Part shown: piece by piece, positions 48,264 to 59,400 of the stretch
Layout of the letters: the number at the start of each line of letters is the position of its first letter
Position numbering within the stretch: position 1 is the first letter of the stretch
Assembly (NCBI GenBank): GCA_037176885.1
Contig: JAWWNJ010000073.1
Coordinates: 124,001 to 188,000 of the forward strand
Source: Favolaschia claudopus
Taxonomy: Eukaryota > Basidiomycota > Agaricomycetes > Agaricales > Mycenaceae
Reading direction: 5' to 3'
DNA: 64,000 bases
Program-made: the position numbers and the translations under genes
The notes under the pieces: generated by a model
What the model saw: only the letters and a program-made list of their open reading frames with translations
What the model was told of the DNA's origin: nothing
The model's database searches: none

Positions 48264-48918
48264 ATGTCGTCCCAGACCCAGGACCCTTCACCTCGCAAAT
48301 GGAAGCTTTGTCGCGGCACTGCGGTACACTGCATTGGCTTTGTTGTGTCATACGAGAAACTGGAAGAGATATCTCGTGGTGCTTGCGAAGAGGCGTACAG
48401 AAAGCGCGTTGGAGGCGGGCTCGTTTTTTCCCTCCAGTGGCATGTCAGCAGACACAAGTACGAGCTGATTCCTCTTCAAAACGGAACCCGCGACTTCCTC
48501 TTCTGTATCTCATTCATCCCATATTGGAGGAAGGCCGAGGACGGCGACGCGATATATAGCAGGCTCTGTACTCTTTCGGAGGAGGACAAGGCGAAGTGGT
48601 ATGATATCTACGGGAAGCACGCAGGCATTGCGCTGGATGAGCTTGAAATCCAAACAATATGCTATCCTACAAACTGCGCAAGTAAGCACTCGTGCATCAC
48701 TCGAAGCGACAGCATCTAACGTTCTCGTTTCACTTTACAGTAGCACAGTAGATTCCATCTACGGTGGCACGAGTTATCATCGAGAACAAGGATGAATTGA
48801 GATGTTTCGTCGAACCCGTCCCCACTCTACGAGAAGGTATGCTTAATCCATGCTTTCGTGTTACTATCTCTGACTCCACATAGCAATCGCCGAGTTCGCT
48901 GCTATTATGCGAGCTTGA
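48264..48918 (+). CDS. uncharacterised protein, tandem paralogue 1
   Basis: Exons 48264-48677, 48752-48836 and 48884-48918 give 177 residues. The first intron begins GCAAGT, a textbook GC-AG donor; using the nearby GTAAGC instead breaks the frame. Clear tandem paralogue of 49563-50224 over its full length: CRGTAVHCIGFVV, ISRGACEEAYRKR, LVFSLQWHVSRHKYELIPL, LFCISFIPYW, GDAIYSRLCTLSEEDKAKWY, YGKHAGI, then the second-exon block ARVIIENKDELRCFVEPVPT. There is no signal peptide or membrane segment; it looks like a small globular cytosolic protein. Function not recognised. Confidence 0.72.
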
Positions 48919-49562
48919 TACGGTAGCGCCATTGATGATTGAAAGTCTTCACATTTCTTCCCCGCATCAATGACTCGGAGTTTTTTTCGCCTGACAGAAG
49001 ATTAATTGCTATTGCTCGGTTGGGTGTTGCCAATGCCGATGTAAGTGCTATGCCGGTTCGAGGAGCGCGTCGTCGACTGAAGCCGAATCTCACTCTGTAG
49101 TCCGGCCTCCCTTATCGCCTTATGCACGGCATTCTGCTGACGGTCGGTGATCACGCGTCCTGTGATGCGTCGGGGGAGTGTCAACTCGAAGGACACACGG
49201 ATTGCCTGTTTGCTGGGCCGATGAATTACCAAACTATCAGAGTAATTCCTGGAGGTGGCAGAGGATGAATCATCCCTTGAAAATCAACTACTTACTCTAT
49301 CATTATGCGAATTGATTCAGAGCGCGGGTGGCGGGCGCTTTGAAGCTGAGGGTCGAGGTGCTTTACAGTAACACCATCTTAAGGTAACCTCATTTTTTTT
49401 CGTAAATTTCTTTCTGTTGGTTTTTATTTTGTTTTTATTCCTCGCCAAAGTCGTTTGTAAGTGTGGGAAAACGTGACAAGACGCGAGAGTAACAGTCACA
49501 TTGTTTCAAGCACACGATCACGTTACCATTTATCCCTTGTTCACTTCCCCCATCTCCCCACC
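48919..49562. other. spacer between the two paralogues
   Basis: No gene supported. A short minus-strand frame at 49232-49002 is broken and has no motif. The 150 bp before 49563 are pyrimidine-rich, as in fungal promoters. Confidence 0.3.
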
Positions 49563-50224
49563 ATGCCTTCTCAACGACAGTACCAATTCCGTCGCGGGAC
49601 CGCTGTATACACAACTGGCTTTATTGTGCCACATACTACGCTCGAGAAGATATCTAGCGGAGCCTGCAGCGAGCAGTACAAAGCGAGGTTCGGTAACAAC
49701 CTTGTCTTTGCCCTCCAGTGGCACGTTGAGCAATTCGTGTACGAACTCATGCCTATGCGTGACCCGAAGCATCCGGGCTGCTACTTCTTTGGCATCTCCT
49801 TCTTTCCCTACCCTAAAGACCGGGCTGGCGATTCCATATATGAAAGGTTGTCTGCTCTGTCTGAAGACACCAAGGCGGATTGGTACGAGAGATATGGAAA
49901 GCACTCCGGTTTTCCATTGGAGGAATTTCAACCAACAACAGTTCGTTACTCTCTTTACGGTGGCGGTATGTGCTTCATTGAGCAAATTCCCGAGTCTCAA
50001 TAATTTGTTTGTCAACAGGGGCGAACTTTTTGCCAGATGTGGTATACGGAGTAATCCGTGCAAACAGAGATCTGTGGTATCTTGTGGAAGCTGCCCCGAC
50101 CATGCATGAAGGTATGATTTTCCTCGGTGGTCGGTGGCATTGAGCTGATATGTCCTGATATGTCTCAGTCCTGGCGCAACTTGGCGCTGCTGTGAACGCG
50201 AACGCTCGCAAAATTAAATCCTAG
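49563..50224 (+). CDS. uncharacterised protein, tandem paralogue 2
   Basis: Exons 49563-49965, 50019-50111 and 50169-50224 (introns 53 and 57 bp) give 183 residues. It matches paralogue 1 throughout: FRRGTAVYTTGFIV, ISSGACSEQYKAR, LVFALQWHVEQFVYELMP, FGISFFPYPKDRAGDSIYERL, LSEDTKADWYERYGKHSG, then YGVIRANRDLWYLVEAAPT and VLAQLGAAVNANA. Exon positions are conserved between the two genes, but this copy uses ordinary GT-AG introns. The conserved Trp/His in LQWHV and WY..YGKH may mark a functional core. Function unknown. Confidence 0.78.
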
Positions 50225-50942
50225 CGCAGCTGGAAATGTTGACCGTATCCCAAGAATGCTCGCTATGTATAATATGCGCCTCCCACAGTTTACTGTACTT
50301 GTATCGAATAGTAATTTGCCTGATTTGGAAATTTCCGAAAGAATGACCGTGACTTTATGTGGCGGTGTGTTAAACTTTCTCCCTCGCTTTCAAGTTGATG
50401 CCGCCAACAGTGCTCGACATTGCTGCACAATAGCCTAGCTCACACGATAGAAGCTCACCCGTCTCGGTTGTGCAAGTGGTATACTATTGATCCATACACA
50501 TAATGGTCGAACGAAGCGCCTCGAGAACTTCAAGCAGCTGCTGCAGCCTTTCCGAGTCTAGTTCATCTCGACCGAATAGGACTCCTCCGCTTGGACCTTC
50601 AAGTTGAGCCGATGTACATGCTGCTGATTATTGACGCTTTCCAACCGTTTTCGAAGACATCGCGATTTGATTTCTCTTTCGGCCCTCTGCTTTTACGCGT
50701 GAATCGATCCGAAATCCCTTCTCTCTTTTCAAAATCACAGTTATCGAGGCATATTCATGTGGACGCTCACTGACTTTTCGCCGGACTATTCTTGGATCCC
50801 TTGCCCTTATTCGCTGCGGAGATTTTCAAAGCGTCGCTATCAAAGCGTTCAAATCAGTTCAAAGCGCGACCATCATTCCAAGCTATTGGCGGGCCACCAT
50901 TCGATTGTGTTTGACGCAGAATAAGCCACGCCACTCATAGCC
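50225..50942. other. no confident gene
   Basis: Short plus-strand frames only. The stretch 50520-50780 reads like decayed leucine-rich sequence (RLLRLDLQVEPMYM-like) but is broken by stops. Confidence 0.3.
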
Positions 50943-50968
50943 ATGCCGCCCATACATATAAGAAGGTT
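50943..50968 (+). promoter_or_regulatory. TATA-like element upstream of the 51078 gene
   Basis: CATACATATAAGAAGG lies about 120 bp before the ATG at 51078, and TC-rich sequence follows. Spacing fits a fungal core promoter. Confidence 0.4.
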
Positions 50969-51077
50969 CGCTTTCCCAGATTTTTTCAAATTCTTCGCCT
51001 TAACCTTCATCTCAAATCGCACTACTCACCAATCTCAGTAACGGACCCCTTACTCCGAGCCGCCATTATAACACTGG

Positions 51078-52483
51078 ATGGACCTGCAGCCCATTATAGA
51101 CCGTGCCGTCCAACTTGGAACCAGATGGCAAACAATTTCCGATCGCTTAAACTGGGCTTGGAGTCATGCCAGACAGGTTTGGCTGCTGTTTTCACTCGTG
51201 GCTCAGTCTAACTATTCTTCTGTAGCAAACCAGCGGATGGTCCGCCGTCAGTCCGGTCGTCAATACAGAACTGCCAATCCTCGGTGCAACAATCGAACAG
51301 GTATATGAATCTGTTTGCCCCCCTCGTTTGTGCTCACGCTGACCACTGTATTCCAACAGCTGATAGATGCCTTGCGGCCTTTGCAGGCCAGTTGTGCTGA
51401 GATGGCCCGATTAACCGCTTCGAGAATTGGCCGAGTGCCACTGGCACTTGTGTTCGAAACGACTCCTCGTCCTATTCATGTTCCCCGATTTCCGACAGCC
51501 TTGGTCAACATTTTCCAACAGATGCCTCTGCCTCCTCGCGACCAACCTGGTGTGATCTACGAATCCACCGTCGATCGTTTGGCTTGTGCCTGGCTTCCAT
51601 CTATTTTCCATGCACCCATCAATTTCTTATCCAACCTCAACATACGTTTCGCGCCTTAGCCCCGGAAGACGTTCAGAAAATCATACGAGACTGGTCGAAC
51701 AGAGCTGACGCGGGTCAGGACTCGTTTAAATTTGTGTGTCATTTCGTGACTGCTTTTGCGTGCCCTGCTTGAACATACTAGGAGCTCGACTCTGACTTCG
51801 ATGGGAATGTCGGAAGTACATCCACGCCAACAATTACTCGTAACGAGAGAATGCACGCTCGCAGCGAAACATCTACTGAGGATGACTCGGAAATGTTCTT
51901 GAGGTTTCCATTAGACGCCAATCCTTCCATTGACTTCAGCCATATTCCTCGCCAGCGTATAGATTCGGAGGATTCCCTTGACCGGTCCGAGCCGCCCTCT
52001 GTTCTTCCGCCTGGCGTGCCATTTGACACCGTTCTTCGAGCGGTTGATAGGGCCAACGACAAGCTCAAACGACCTGACGTCTCTCTTGTGTTCCAACACA
52101 TCCCCTCGCTCGATGCATTTGACAATGGAGCACTTACTGAGGCAATTGAGATTCCGATTATTATGGTGGAGAACAAGCTTTGGAATGGTAAAGCCGGCAT
52201 CAAACAGGCTCGTGAGTACGCGAGGCTCTATGGGCGAGAGAGTCAACCGCACATGCGTTTCTTTGCCGGCAAGTTGGGGAACCGGGGTTTCGAGGTAACG
52301 ATGTTCCGTTATGCGGATGATTCAAGTGAATTGGTGCCTATCGTTGACCCGAACAATATGGTGAACGATGGGTGGTACTCTGCCTGCGACCCGTTCGTTC
52401 ACCAGACCATGTGCGAATTCTCCAGGGAAGTACAACAGGAATGGGGTGAGAAGTGTGGTCTGAAATGGGCGTATGAAGCATAA
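51078..52483 (+). CDS. uncharacterised five-exon protein, possible PD-(D/E)XK-like core
   Basis: Exons 51078-51176, 51226-51300, 51360-51585, 51660-51733 and 51782-52483 (introns 48-74 bp) give 391 residues with consistent phases. N-terminal half: MDLQPIIDRAVQLGTRWQTI, then LIDALRPLQASCAEMARLTA and SPEDVQKIIRDW. It is followed by an acidic linker and a C-terminal domain with IPIIMVENKLWNGKAGIKQA and REYARLYGRE, then HMRFFAGKLGNRGFEVTMFR. The E-x-K in VENK after a hydrophobic strand, followed by an A-R-E-Y-A helix, recalls fungal PD-(D/E)XK or restriction-like domains found beside effector-type proteins. This is a weak pattern match, not an assignment. Cytosolic or nuclear; no signal peptide. 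Confidence 0.65.
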
Positions 52484-53142
52484 TTGACTCGCTGATGGTG
52501 AGTATGCTATGATCTTTCAGCTCGGATAGTACAATATGCACATTTGGAGCGCTGTATCAAGTTTAGAGTATAGAATTTTTTCATGGATCTGTTCGTTGAA
52601 TGGCGCAAATGCCAGTTCCGAGTTCCAGTCTGTAAGGGGTCCGCCTTGGACGTTAATACTCCAGGCCCAAATCTTGTATTTGTATCACTGATATTTTTCG
52701 CGAATTGTTAGTTACGAGCCTCATGTAGATCAAAGTCGATACACGTACAAATAACTACTATCTGATCTACTCCCCCCACCTTCGGTCTGCACTCAAGCAC
52801 CTCACCAGGCCTAAACGGCGCTGATAGAGGTAAGAGTAGCTTACAAGAAGAAGGGGGAACGTAGATTCTATCCCATTTGGATTACTAGAGGTCTCTTAGC
52901 GTGATATTCGCTCGCTGTCGCTCGTGTCTCCTCAGCTACGAAATATTCGAGCTGAGTTGATTGTCTTTTCACTTAGAGCCCGGATATCCGGCTCTAGAGG
53001 AGATTATCTAGAGATTAAGGCGACTGTGTTTACTACAAGGTCTCTACCACAAGCTCGTCTTCGGCCCCTGTATTGTCTTTAATAGAAAACCCATCGAGGG
53101 TCTGCCGATCCTCACATAGTGGACACATTGGGAACTATTTAA
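52484..53142 (+). other. probable 5' LTR and leader of the second Ty3/gypsy element
   Basis: No gene. The upstream edge should hold the 5' LTR, but its partner lies beyond the window so the ends cannot be fixed. Contains a near-palindrome AGAGCCCGGATATCCGGCTCT at about 52976-52996. The gag frame opens after the TAA at 53140-53142. Confidence 0.4.
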
Positions 53143-56100
53143 GACGATCTCGACCTGGCCGATTCTCCGAATAACCCGATCGTTCCGTCTGCCCGAGAGA
53201 GGACTAGCCTCTTTGGACAGAAACTCCCCGTTAAGGTTGAGCCAACCAGCTCCCGTTTATTTGCTCCCACAAGAGCCTCCGCCGCGCGTTCAACCAAAGT
53301 CGAGACTAAGCGCGCTTCAGGAACACGGTCGCTTCCAATTTCAAAGGCGACCTCCCGCTCGGTTTCGCCCGTCAAGAAACCTTTCCAGCTCCCTTTCGGT
53401 CCGTCAGTCGACAGCCCAGCCGCCTCTAGGACTAGGGGTGCTGCAAGCCGAGGGAAGAGATTGGACTTCCAATCTATCCCTACGATTTACAGGAAACCCA
53501 AAGCGGCATCGGCGAAACCTTTGGATCCTGTGACGACGTTAGAAACGGCTCACGCGTCATCTCCAATCGTACCGTTTGAAGGAAATATAACGCACTTAGA
53601 CGAGCTCGGTTCTTTACCTCCGTCTTCGCCTCCTACCCCGTCAACGGAAAGTTCAATGACGACCCGTACGGATCACCCAAAACCGTCGAGTCAAGCCCTA
53701 AGCCCAGAAGAAGCAGTTCAGCACTTTGAAGCCCTGTACAAAGCATATCAGGCGGCATCGACGGATGAGCTCTCCTTATACCTTCGAGTCTGCTCCATCG
53801 CGGGCAAGAAGACGTTGGACAAGTCTGATATCATAGACCGTGGAGTCAACGTCCACCCACAAACTGTGGCTCAGTATGGCCTGGGAGCCAGCCAATTCAT
53901 GCACGTTTCCAAGACGTTGAAACAAATGCAATTGTTGCTGGACCGAGCGGCGCAGCTATCTTCCGGGCGCACGACTGTCTTCACCATTGATCCCTGCCAA
54001 GTCTTGCTGTCAGTATTAAGGAGTGCGCGTAATCTAGGCGAAATTCTAGCCGCATGGTCAGCCCTCAGCGAAAGAATGGACTTGGCGCAAAAGAACTTAT
54101 CTAAGTACCGCTCAGAGATTGTGCCGACGGAGTCAATCCTGAACTCCCCGACTTCAACGGCGCAGGAGATCTACGCCGACATGGTCTCCAAGGACCGCCC
54201 TCCTGCAGACGCGCTAGAGTTTATGTATGATCACGTTCCACATCTCCGTCCGTTGTGGCCTTCGGGTTACAATCATCAGTCAGACCATTTGACTCGATCC
54301 TTCCATATTCCATCTGATCTGGACGAGGCGTTTCCTGAGCGCGAGCCGGAAGTACAACCCGCAACCGTCTATTATTCAACTAGTGGTGAACGCAAGGAGT
54401 TGTCAGTGTCGCCTCGGTCGAGTTACGGCGCGGGGCCGAACTTTCAGCTGCCTCCCGTTGAAGGCGAATCTTCTCGACGCCACCCATTCCGGAAGCCCCC
54501 TTCTCCTCAGAGAGGGGAGCGGTCTCGTTCTCCTCCTGTTAAGAAAAGAGAGAAGGAGCGAAAAAGAGAGGAAGAGAAAACGGAACGTTCCCTCCCTATT
54601 CCTCCGGTCACCGCAGCCAATACTGGCTTGCTCAGCGCAGCTCCCCAGTTCAGATCACCTCAAGAAGCTATGCTGCCCAAGTCACCGATGGTTAAGGACG
54701 CAACTTGGGCTTCGAGAGTTCCGGGGCCGAGCTTGCCAGATCCCTTGAGAGGTGGACCAGCGAACGTCCCCCGAATCTATTCGTTTGAAACTTTGCATCA
54801 GCATGAATCGATCAGTCAGGTGAGAGATCTGAAGGGTAAAGCTCCGGAATATCCAAGGAGAGAACGCGAAGAAAGGGAAGCGCGGTACGCGAACCCTTTG
54901 CCTGCGCATGAGGAGCCGCCGCTGCCTCCACAAAGCCCTACTCTCTCACATGGTCATCAAGAGTGGAGAGCTGGAGGAGACGACCGAGGGCGCCCTGCTT
55001 CTCGACAGCGTCGCTCGCCAGCCCCGCCATCAGAAGCGTCAAAAGGCTCGAGAAGAAAATCAGAGCGCGAATTGCCGCCGGAAGGAAACGAACATAGAGG
55101 ACCGGCGGAGCACGCAGGCGCCGGAGGAGGAGATGACGGCGGTCCCTCCGACGGAGAAGGTAGCCATCGAAGTCGTAGACCAAGACGACGACGTCCTCCT
55201 TCTCCTAGGAACAGGGGGGGGCAACCCCCTGGCAATGGCAGGGATGGTAGAATTCCCCCAGGGGGGCCTCCATCTGAGCCCTCCGATTCCAGCTCTTCAT
55301 CTTCCTCGATTTCTTCAAGGTCGGACCACCGTTTCCCATACGTCGCTCCTGGTGCCCCTTATGGTACCATGGTCCCAACGATAGAGCCTAAAGTAAAAAT
55401 CGAATCCTTACCGGAATGGGACGGAAAGCACGAAACGGCCATCGACTACTTCTGGGAAGTCAGCCAGTTAGCGAGCTTGCTCGGGTGGATGCCTAGAGCC
55501 CTAGGGTTTTGGCTACCTACTCGGCTAGTCAAAGGCTCGCAAGTCGAAGTGTGGTTCTCAACGCTTCCATCCGAAAGGCAGGCGCAGATGCGGAGTCATT
55601 ACTTGGTCTACCTGCAAACTTTGCGTGATCAGTACCTGGGTAAACGATGGCAATTAGAGATGAACCTCAAGTTTGAGCAGCAAAACTTCAGACAGCCAGG
55701 ATACGATAAGGAGTCGCCTCAAAGTTTCGTTGCGCGTCGCATTCGGTACACCCGCCTGCTCACTAATACTGTGGAAGGGGGAAGAGAGGAAGTTTTCGTC
55801 ATTATGCAAAAAGCACCTATCGCGTGGAGCACCATCTTGGTCTTGGAGAACATCGCGTCTGTGGAATCCCTATACGAGCGAGTTAACGAACACGAGGAGG
55901 AGCTAGTGGAAGTCGTCCTACGTAGCTCAAGGGACCTCTTAACTACCCAAAACTTATCCTCTACGCTCCAGAAGATGGGCTTCACCCCACAAGCGGATCC
56001 CTCGTCGTACCGCAGACGTCCTCGTCGGGCTAACCTCGCCGAAGTGGATAGCGGTGGCGACGAAGAAGACTCATTTGAGGTTGTGGACCACCCTTCTCTC

Positions 56101-56418
56101 GGCGACGTCGAATCAGAAGAGACCCTCAAGAGCGTTTACCAGACGTTCACCAAGAGGCAACGTCCTCCTCCTAAAGGCGGGTATCCGTACCCTAAGCACG
56201 ATAACGTTCGGACCAAGCTCAGCAGGGAACCTCCTTCACCTTGTAAGGTTTGCGGTAGCGCGAAGCACTGGGATAAAGAGTGCCCGGATTGGGAAGCCTA
56301 CTTGAATCAACGCAAGAAAGGCGCCTTTAATGCTGAAATTGGAGCGTTATCAGACGAGACCAATCTTCTATATCACAGCGCTTACCTGGTCTTATCTGGG
56401 CAAGAGGAGTCTTTTTGA
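53143..56418 (+). CDS. Gag protein of the second Ty3/gypsy element
   Basis: The frame is open from 53143, but the first ATG is at 53656 (MTTRTDHPKP). The residues before it are Ser/Pro/Arg-rich and coding-like, so a spliced or non-ATG start is possible. A long low-complexity RS/PP region (residues about 280-600) precedes the capsid-like domain (KIESLPEWDGKHETAIDYFW ... LRDQYLGKRW ... NFRQPGYDKESPQSFVARRI). A CCHC zinc knuckle CKVCGSAKHWDKEC follows near the end. At up to 1,091 codons it is much longer than usual for gypsy Gag (300-450), mostly because of the N-terminal disordered half. It overlaps Pol by four bases. Confidence 0.85.
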   Translation, partial: DDLDLADSPNNPIVPSARERTSLFGQKLPVKVEPTSSRLFAPTRASAARSTKVETKRASGTRSLPISKATSRSVSPVKKPFQLPFGPSVDSPAASRTRGAASRGKRLDFQSIPTIYRKPKAASAKPLDPVTTLETAHASSPIVPFEGNITHLDELGSLPPSSPPTPSTESSMTTRTDHPKPSSQALSPEEAVQHFEALYKAYQAASTDELSLYLRVCSIAGKKTLDKSDIIDRGVNVHPQTVAQYGLGASQFMHVSKTLKQMQLLLDRAAQLSSGRTTVFTIDPCQVLLSVLRSARNLGEILAAWSALSERMDLAQKNLSKYRSEIVPTESILNSPTSTAQEIYADMVSKDRPPADALEFMYDHVPHLRPLWPSGYNHQSDHLTRSFHIPSDLDEAFPEREPEVQPATVYYSTSGERKELSVSPRSSYGAGPNFQLPPVEGESSRRHPFRKPPSPQRGERSRSPPVKKREKERKREEEKTERSLPIPPVTAANTGLLSAAPQFRSPQEAMLPKSPMVKDATWASRVPGPSLPDPLRGGPANVPRIYSFETLHQHESISQVRDLKGKAPEYPRREREEREARYANPLPAHEEPPLPPQSPTLSHGHQEWRAGGDDRGRPASRQRRSPAPPSEASKGSRRKSERELPPEGNEHRGPAEHAGAGGGDDGGPSDGEGSHRSRRPRRRRPPSPRNRGGQPPGNGRDGRIPPGGPPSEPSDSSSSSSSISSRSDHRFPYVAPGAPYGTMVPTIEPKVKIESLPEWDGKHETAIDYFWEVSQLASLLGWMPRALGFWLPTRLVKGSQVEVWFSTLPSERQAQMRSHYLVYLQTLRDQYLGKRWQLEMNLKFEQQNFRQPGYDKESPQSFVARRIRYTRLLTNTVEGGREEVFVIMQKAPIAWSTILVLENIASVESLYERVNEHEEELVEVVLRSSRDLLTTQNLSSTLQKMGFTPQADPSSYRRRPRRANLAEVDSGGDEEDSFEVVDHPSLGDVESEETLKSVYQTFTKRQRPPPKGGYPYPKHDNVRTKLSREPPSPCKVCGSAKHWDKECPDWEAYLNQRKKGAFNAEIGALSDETNLLYHSAYLVLSGQEESF

Positions 56419-59400
56419 AGGCCGCCGTTTCTTCTAATCAGGAAAAGCGTAAGACCGATACGGAAACGGACCACCGGTTAGGATCACTCGTTAAGGACAC
56501 CATCCAAAAGTTGGACAAATCAGGTCCAACTTCCAACATTCGAAGAGTTCTGAAAGTTCAGATAGAAGAGGTCGAGGATGAGTATTGGGCTGAAGAGGCC
56601 CGGATGCCCAAAGCGAAGAGCGGAATAATCGAAGATGCTGATTTTGAAGAAGTTGCGAGTTTTTCCGCGGCTGTCGAGAGGGAAGAGTCGGAGTCGAGCC
56701 ATATTGCTCCTCCAGTAGAAGAGTTGGATGCTCCGCCAGCTGATATCAAGCCTATAGCGTTGAAACCTCGGAGACGAACAAGTCCAGGAGCGTCTGCTTC
56801 GGGCGTCACGGTTCTGGCTGTCCGAGGATGGGTGCAGTCATTGGAGGGGAACGGAATGGACCTGAGATTGGACTCTGGGGCTGACATAAGCCTCGTCGCG
56901 GAGGATTTCCTCTCCACCCTCAACCCTCCAGTGAAAATCAGGGAGGGTCGTAAGATGACTCTCGCTCAAGTCACGGATCGCGAGCAAGTTATTCGTGGCT
57001 ACGTCAAGCTCAAACTCTTCGTGACCGCAATTTCTGGCGAAATCCTGGAGCTCGAAGTCGAAGCCTACGTCGTTAAAGGAATGAGCGTGCCCATCTTGCT
57101 AGGGGAGGACATTCACCTGAATTACGAGCTTGGAGTCTCCCGCAACCTCGAGACTGGAACGAAAATCTCTTTCAGATCCACCCCCTTTGAAGTAGAAGCA
57201 GCAGGCACAGGAACTTTCGAGAATCGCCCTCAAATGCTAGCTCTTTCGGCTCGTCTAACCTGCTACTCGGCGTCATCAAGCAGAAAGCGGGAGCATCGTC
57301 GGGCAAAAGGGGTTCGTCGGAGGAAGAGATTGAGACGAGGTGAAGAGGGGCGAACGCTCAGAGCCGACCAGGACTACCGGATCAAGCCCCATGAGTGCAA
57401 GCTGGTGCGGGTAGACGGAAATTTCGAAGAGGATAAGGAGTGGCTCGTGGAGAGAGCTCTCCATGCCAACGCCGATGACAGCTTTTTCGCGGTCCCCAAC
57501 ACGCTAATTTCGTCAAGAAAGCCCATCGTTCCCGTCAGCAATTTGAGTGACAGGCCTCGTATGATTCGCAAGGGAGAAATTGTGGGCTACAAAACCGATC
57601 CCCAGCAGTACTTCGACCGTCCCCGGTCTGAAGTAGAGTTGAGGGGAATGTCGGCCCGCACGGCTCTGATCTCGCGGATAATCGACTTGAAAACTAAGGA
57701 AGAATCGGTTGCCCAATCTTCCCCGGCGGATGACTCGCCCAAAGTTTCAAACGATGGAGTGCGTATCCGAACTGATTTCGGCTCTGGCGTCCCTCCGAGC
57801 GAAGAGAATACCTTCCAAGGAGTCCATGTCAGAACAGAAGAGGGCGTCGTACCGAACGAGGAAGGTGAGGTGAAGGAGGACGACTACGGTCCCAAAACTG
57901 CCGCAATGCCAGACGAAACGCTGTACCCATCTGCAGAGATGGAGAACTTGCTAGACGTGGGCTCCCTGCCGGACCATCTTAAGGACAAAGCTTGGAAGAT
58001 GCTGAGGTCGCGAGTCCGCGCGTTTGGATTCGACGGAAGGTTGGGGCACATGCAAGCGAGAGCGCCGATTCGAACTAAGGAAGGAGTGGACCCGATCGCA
58101 GTCCCTATGTACGCGAGCTCCCCGGCGAAAAGGAAAGTGATTGACGAGCAACTGGAGAAATGGTACGAGCAGGGAGTTATTGAGCCCTCTCGGAGTCCCT
58201 GGAGCGCTCCCGTCGTTATCGCGTACAGAAATGGGAAACCACGTTTCTGTGTCGACTATCGCAAACTGAACGCGGTCACAATCGCTGACGAGTTCCCTAT
58301 TCCGCGTCAAGGTGAGATCCTGCAAGCTTTATCAGGAGCAAACGTGTTGTCGTCACTCGACGCTCTAGCCGGCTTCAATCAGTTGGAAATCGCTGAAGAA
58401 GATGTGGAGAAAATGGCGTTCCGGACTCACCGAGGATTAGCTCAGTTCAGGAGGATGCCATTTGGACTCCGAAATGGTCCTTCCATTTTCCAGCGCTTGA
58501 TGCAGGGAGTGCTCGCGCCATACTTGTGGATCTTCTGTTTGGTGTACATAGACGACATTGTCGTCTACTCGAAAAGCTACGACGAGCACATCGACCACCT
58601 TGACAAGGTCTTGAAAGCCATTGAGGAAGCAGGAGTGACACTTTCGCCCACCAAATGTCATCTGTTTTATTCTTCAGTACTCCTGCTGGGGCACAAAGTG
58701 TCGAGACTAGGGCTTTCTACTCACCGGGAAAAGGTTCAAGCAATCCTCGATCTGGAAAGGCCACACAAGGTGTCGCAGTTGCAAACGTTTCTTGGAATGG
58801 CCGTCTACTTTTCTAGCTTCATCCCGTATTACGCCAACGTCTGTGCTCCTTTGTTCAAGTTGCTACGCAAAGGGGCGAAATGGAGCTGGGGCGAGGAAGA
58901 GGAATATGCCTTCAGGGCCACAAAGATGGCTTTGCTGAGAGCGCCCGTTCTAGGACATGCGATAGAAGGGTTGCCATATCGTTTGTATACCGACGCTTCG
59001 GACGAAGCGGCTGGTGCGGCTCTCCAGCAAGTCCAGCCGATCGCCGTCAAGGACCTGAAAGGGACGAAGGCCTACGAGAAATTGGAGATCGCTTATAAAG
59101 CTGGGCTACCGCCCCCGTCGCTAGTGACGAAGCTTTCTTCTAAGATCGAGGACTGCCCGAAAGCTCTGCAATGGGGAGATACGTTCGACGAATCCATAGT
59201 ATACGTCGAGCGCGTCATAGCTTACTGGTCGCGTTCTTTCAAAGGAGCCGAAACCCGCTACTCAACGACCGAGAGAGAAGCTTTGGCGGCTAAGGAAGGC
59301 CTAGTTAAGTTTCAGCCCTTCATTGAAGGTGAACAGGTGATGCTGGTTACTGACCATTCGGCGTTACAATGGGCCAGAACGTATGAAAATGCGAATCGAC

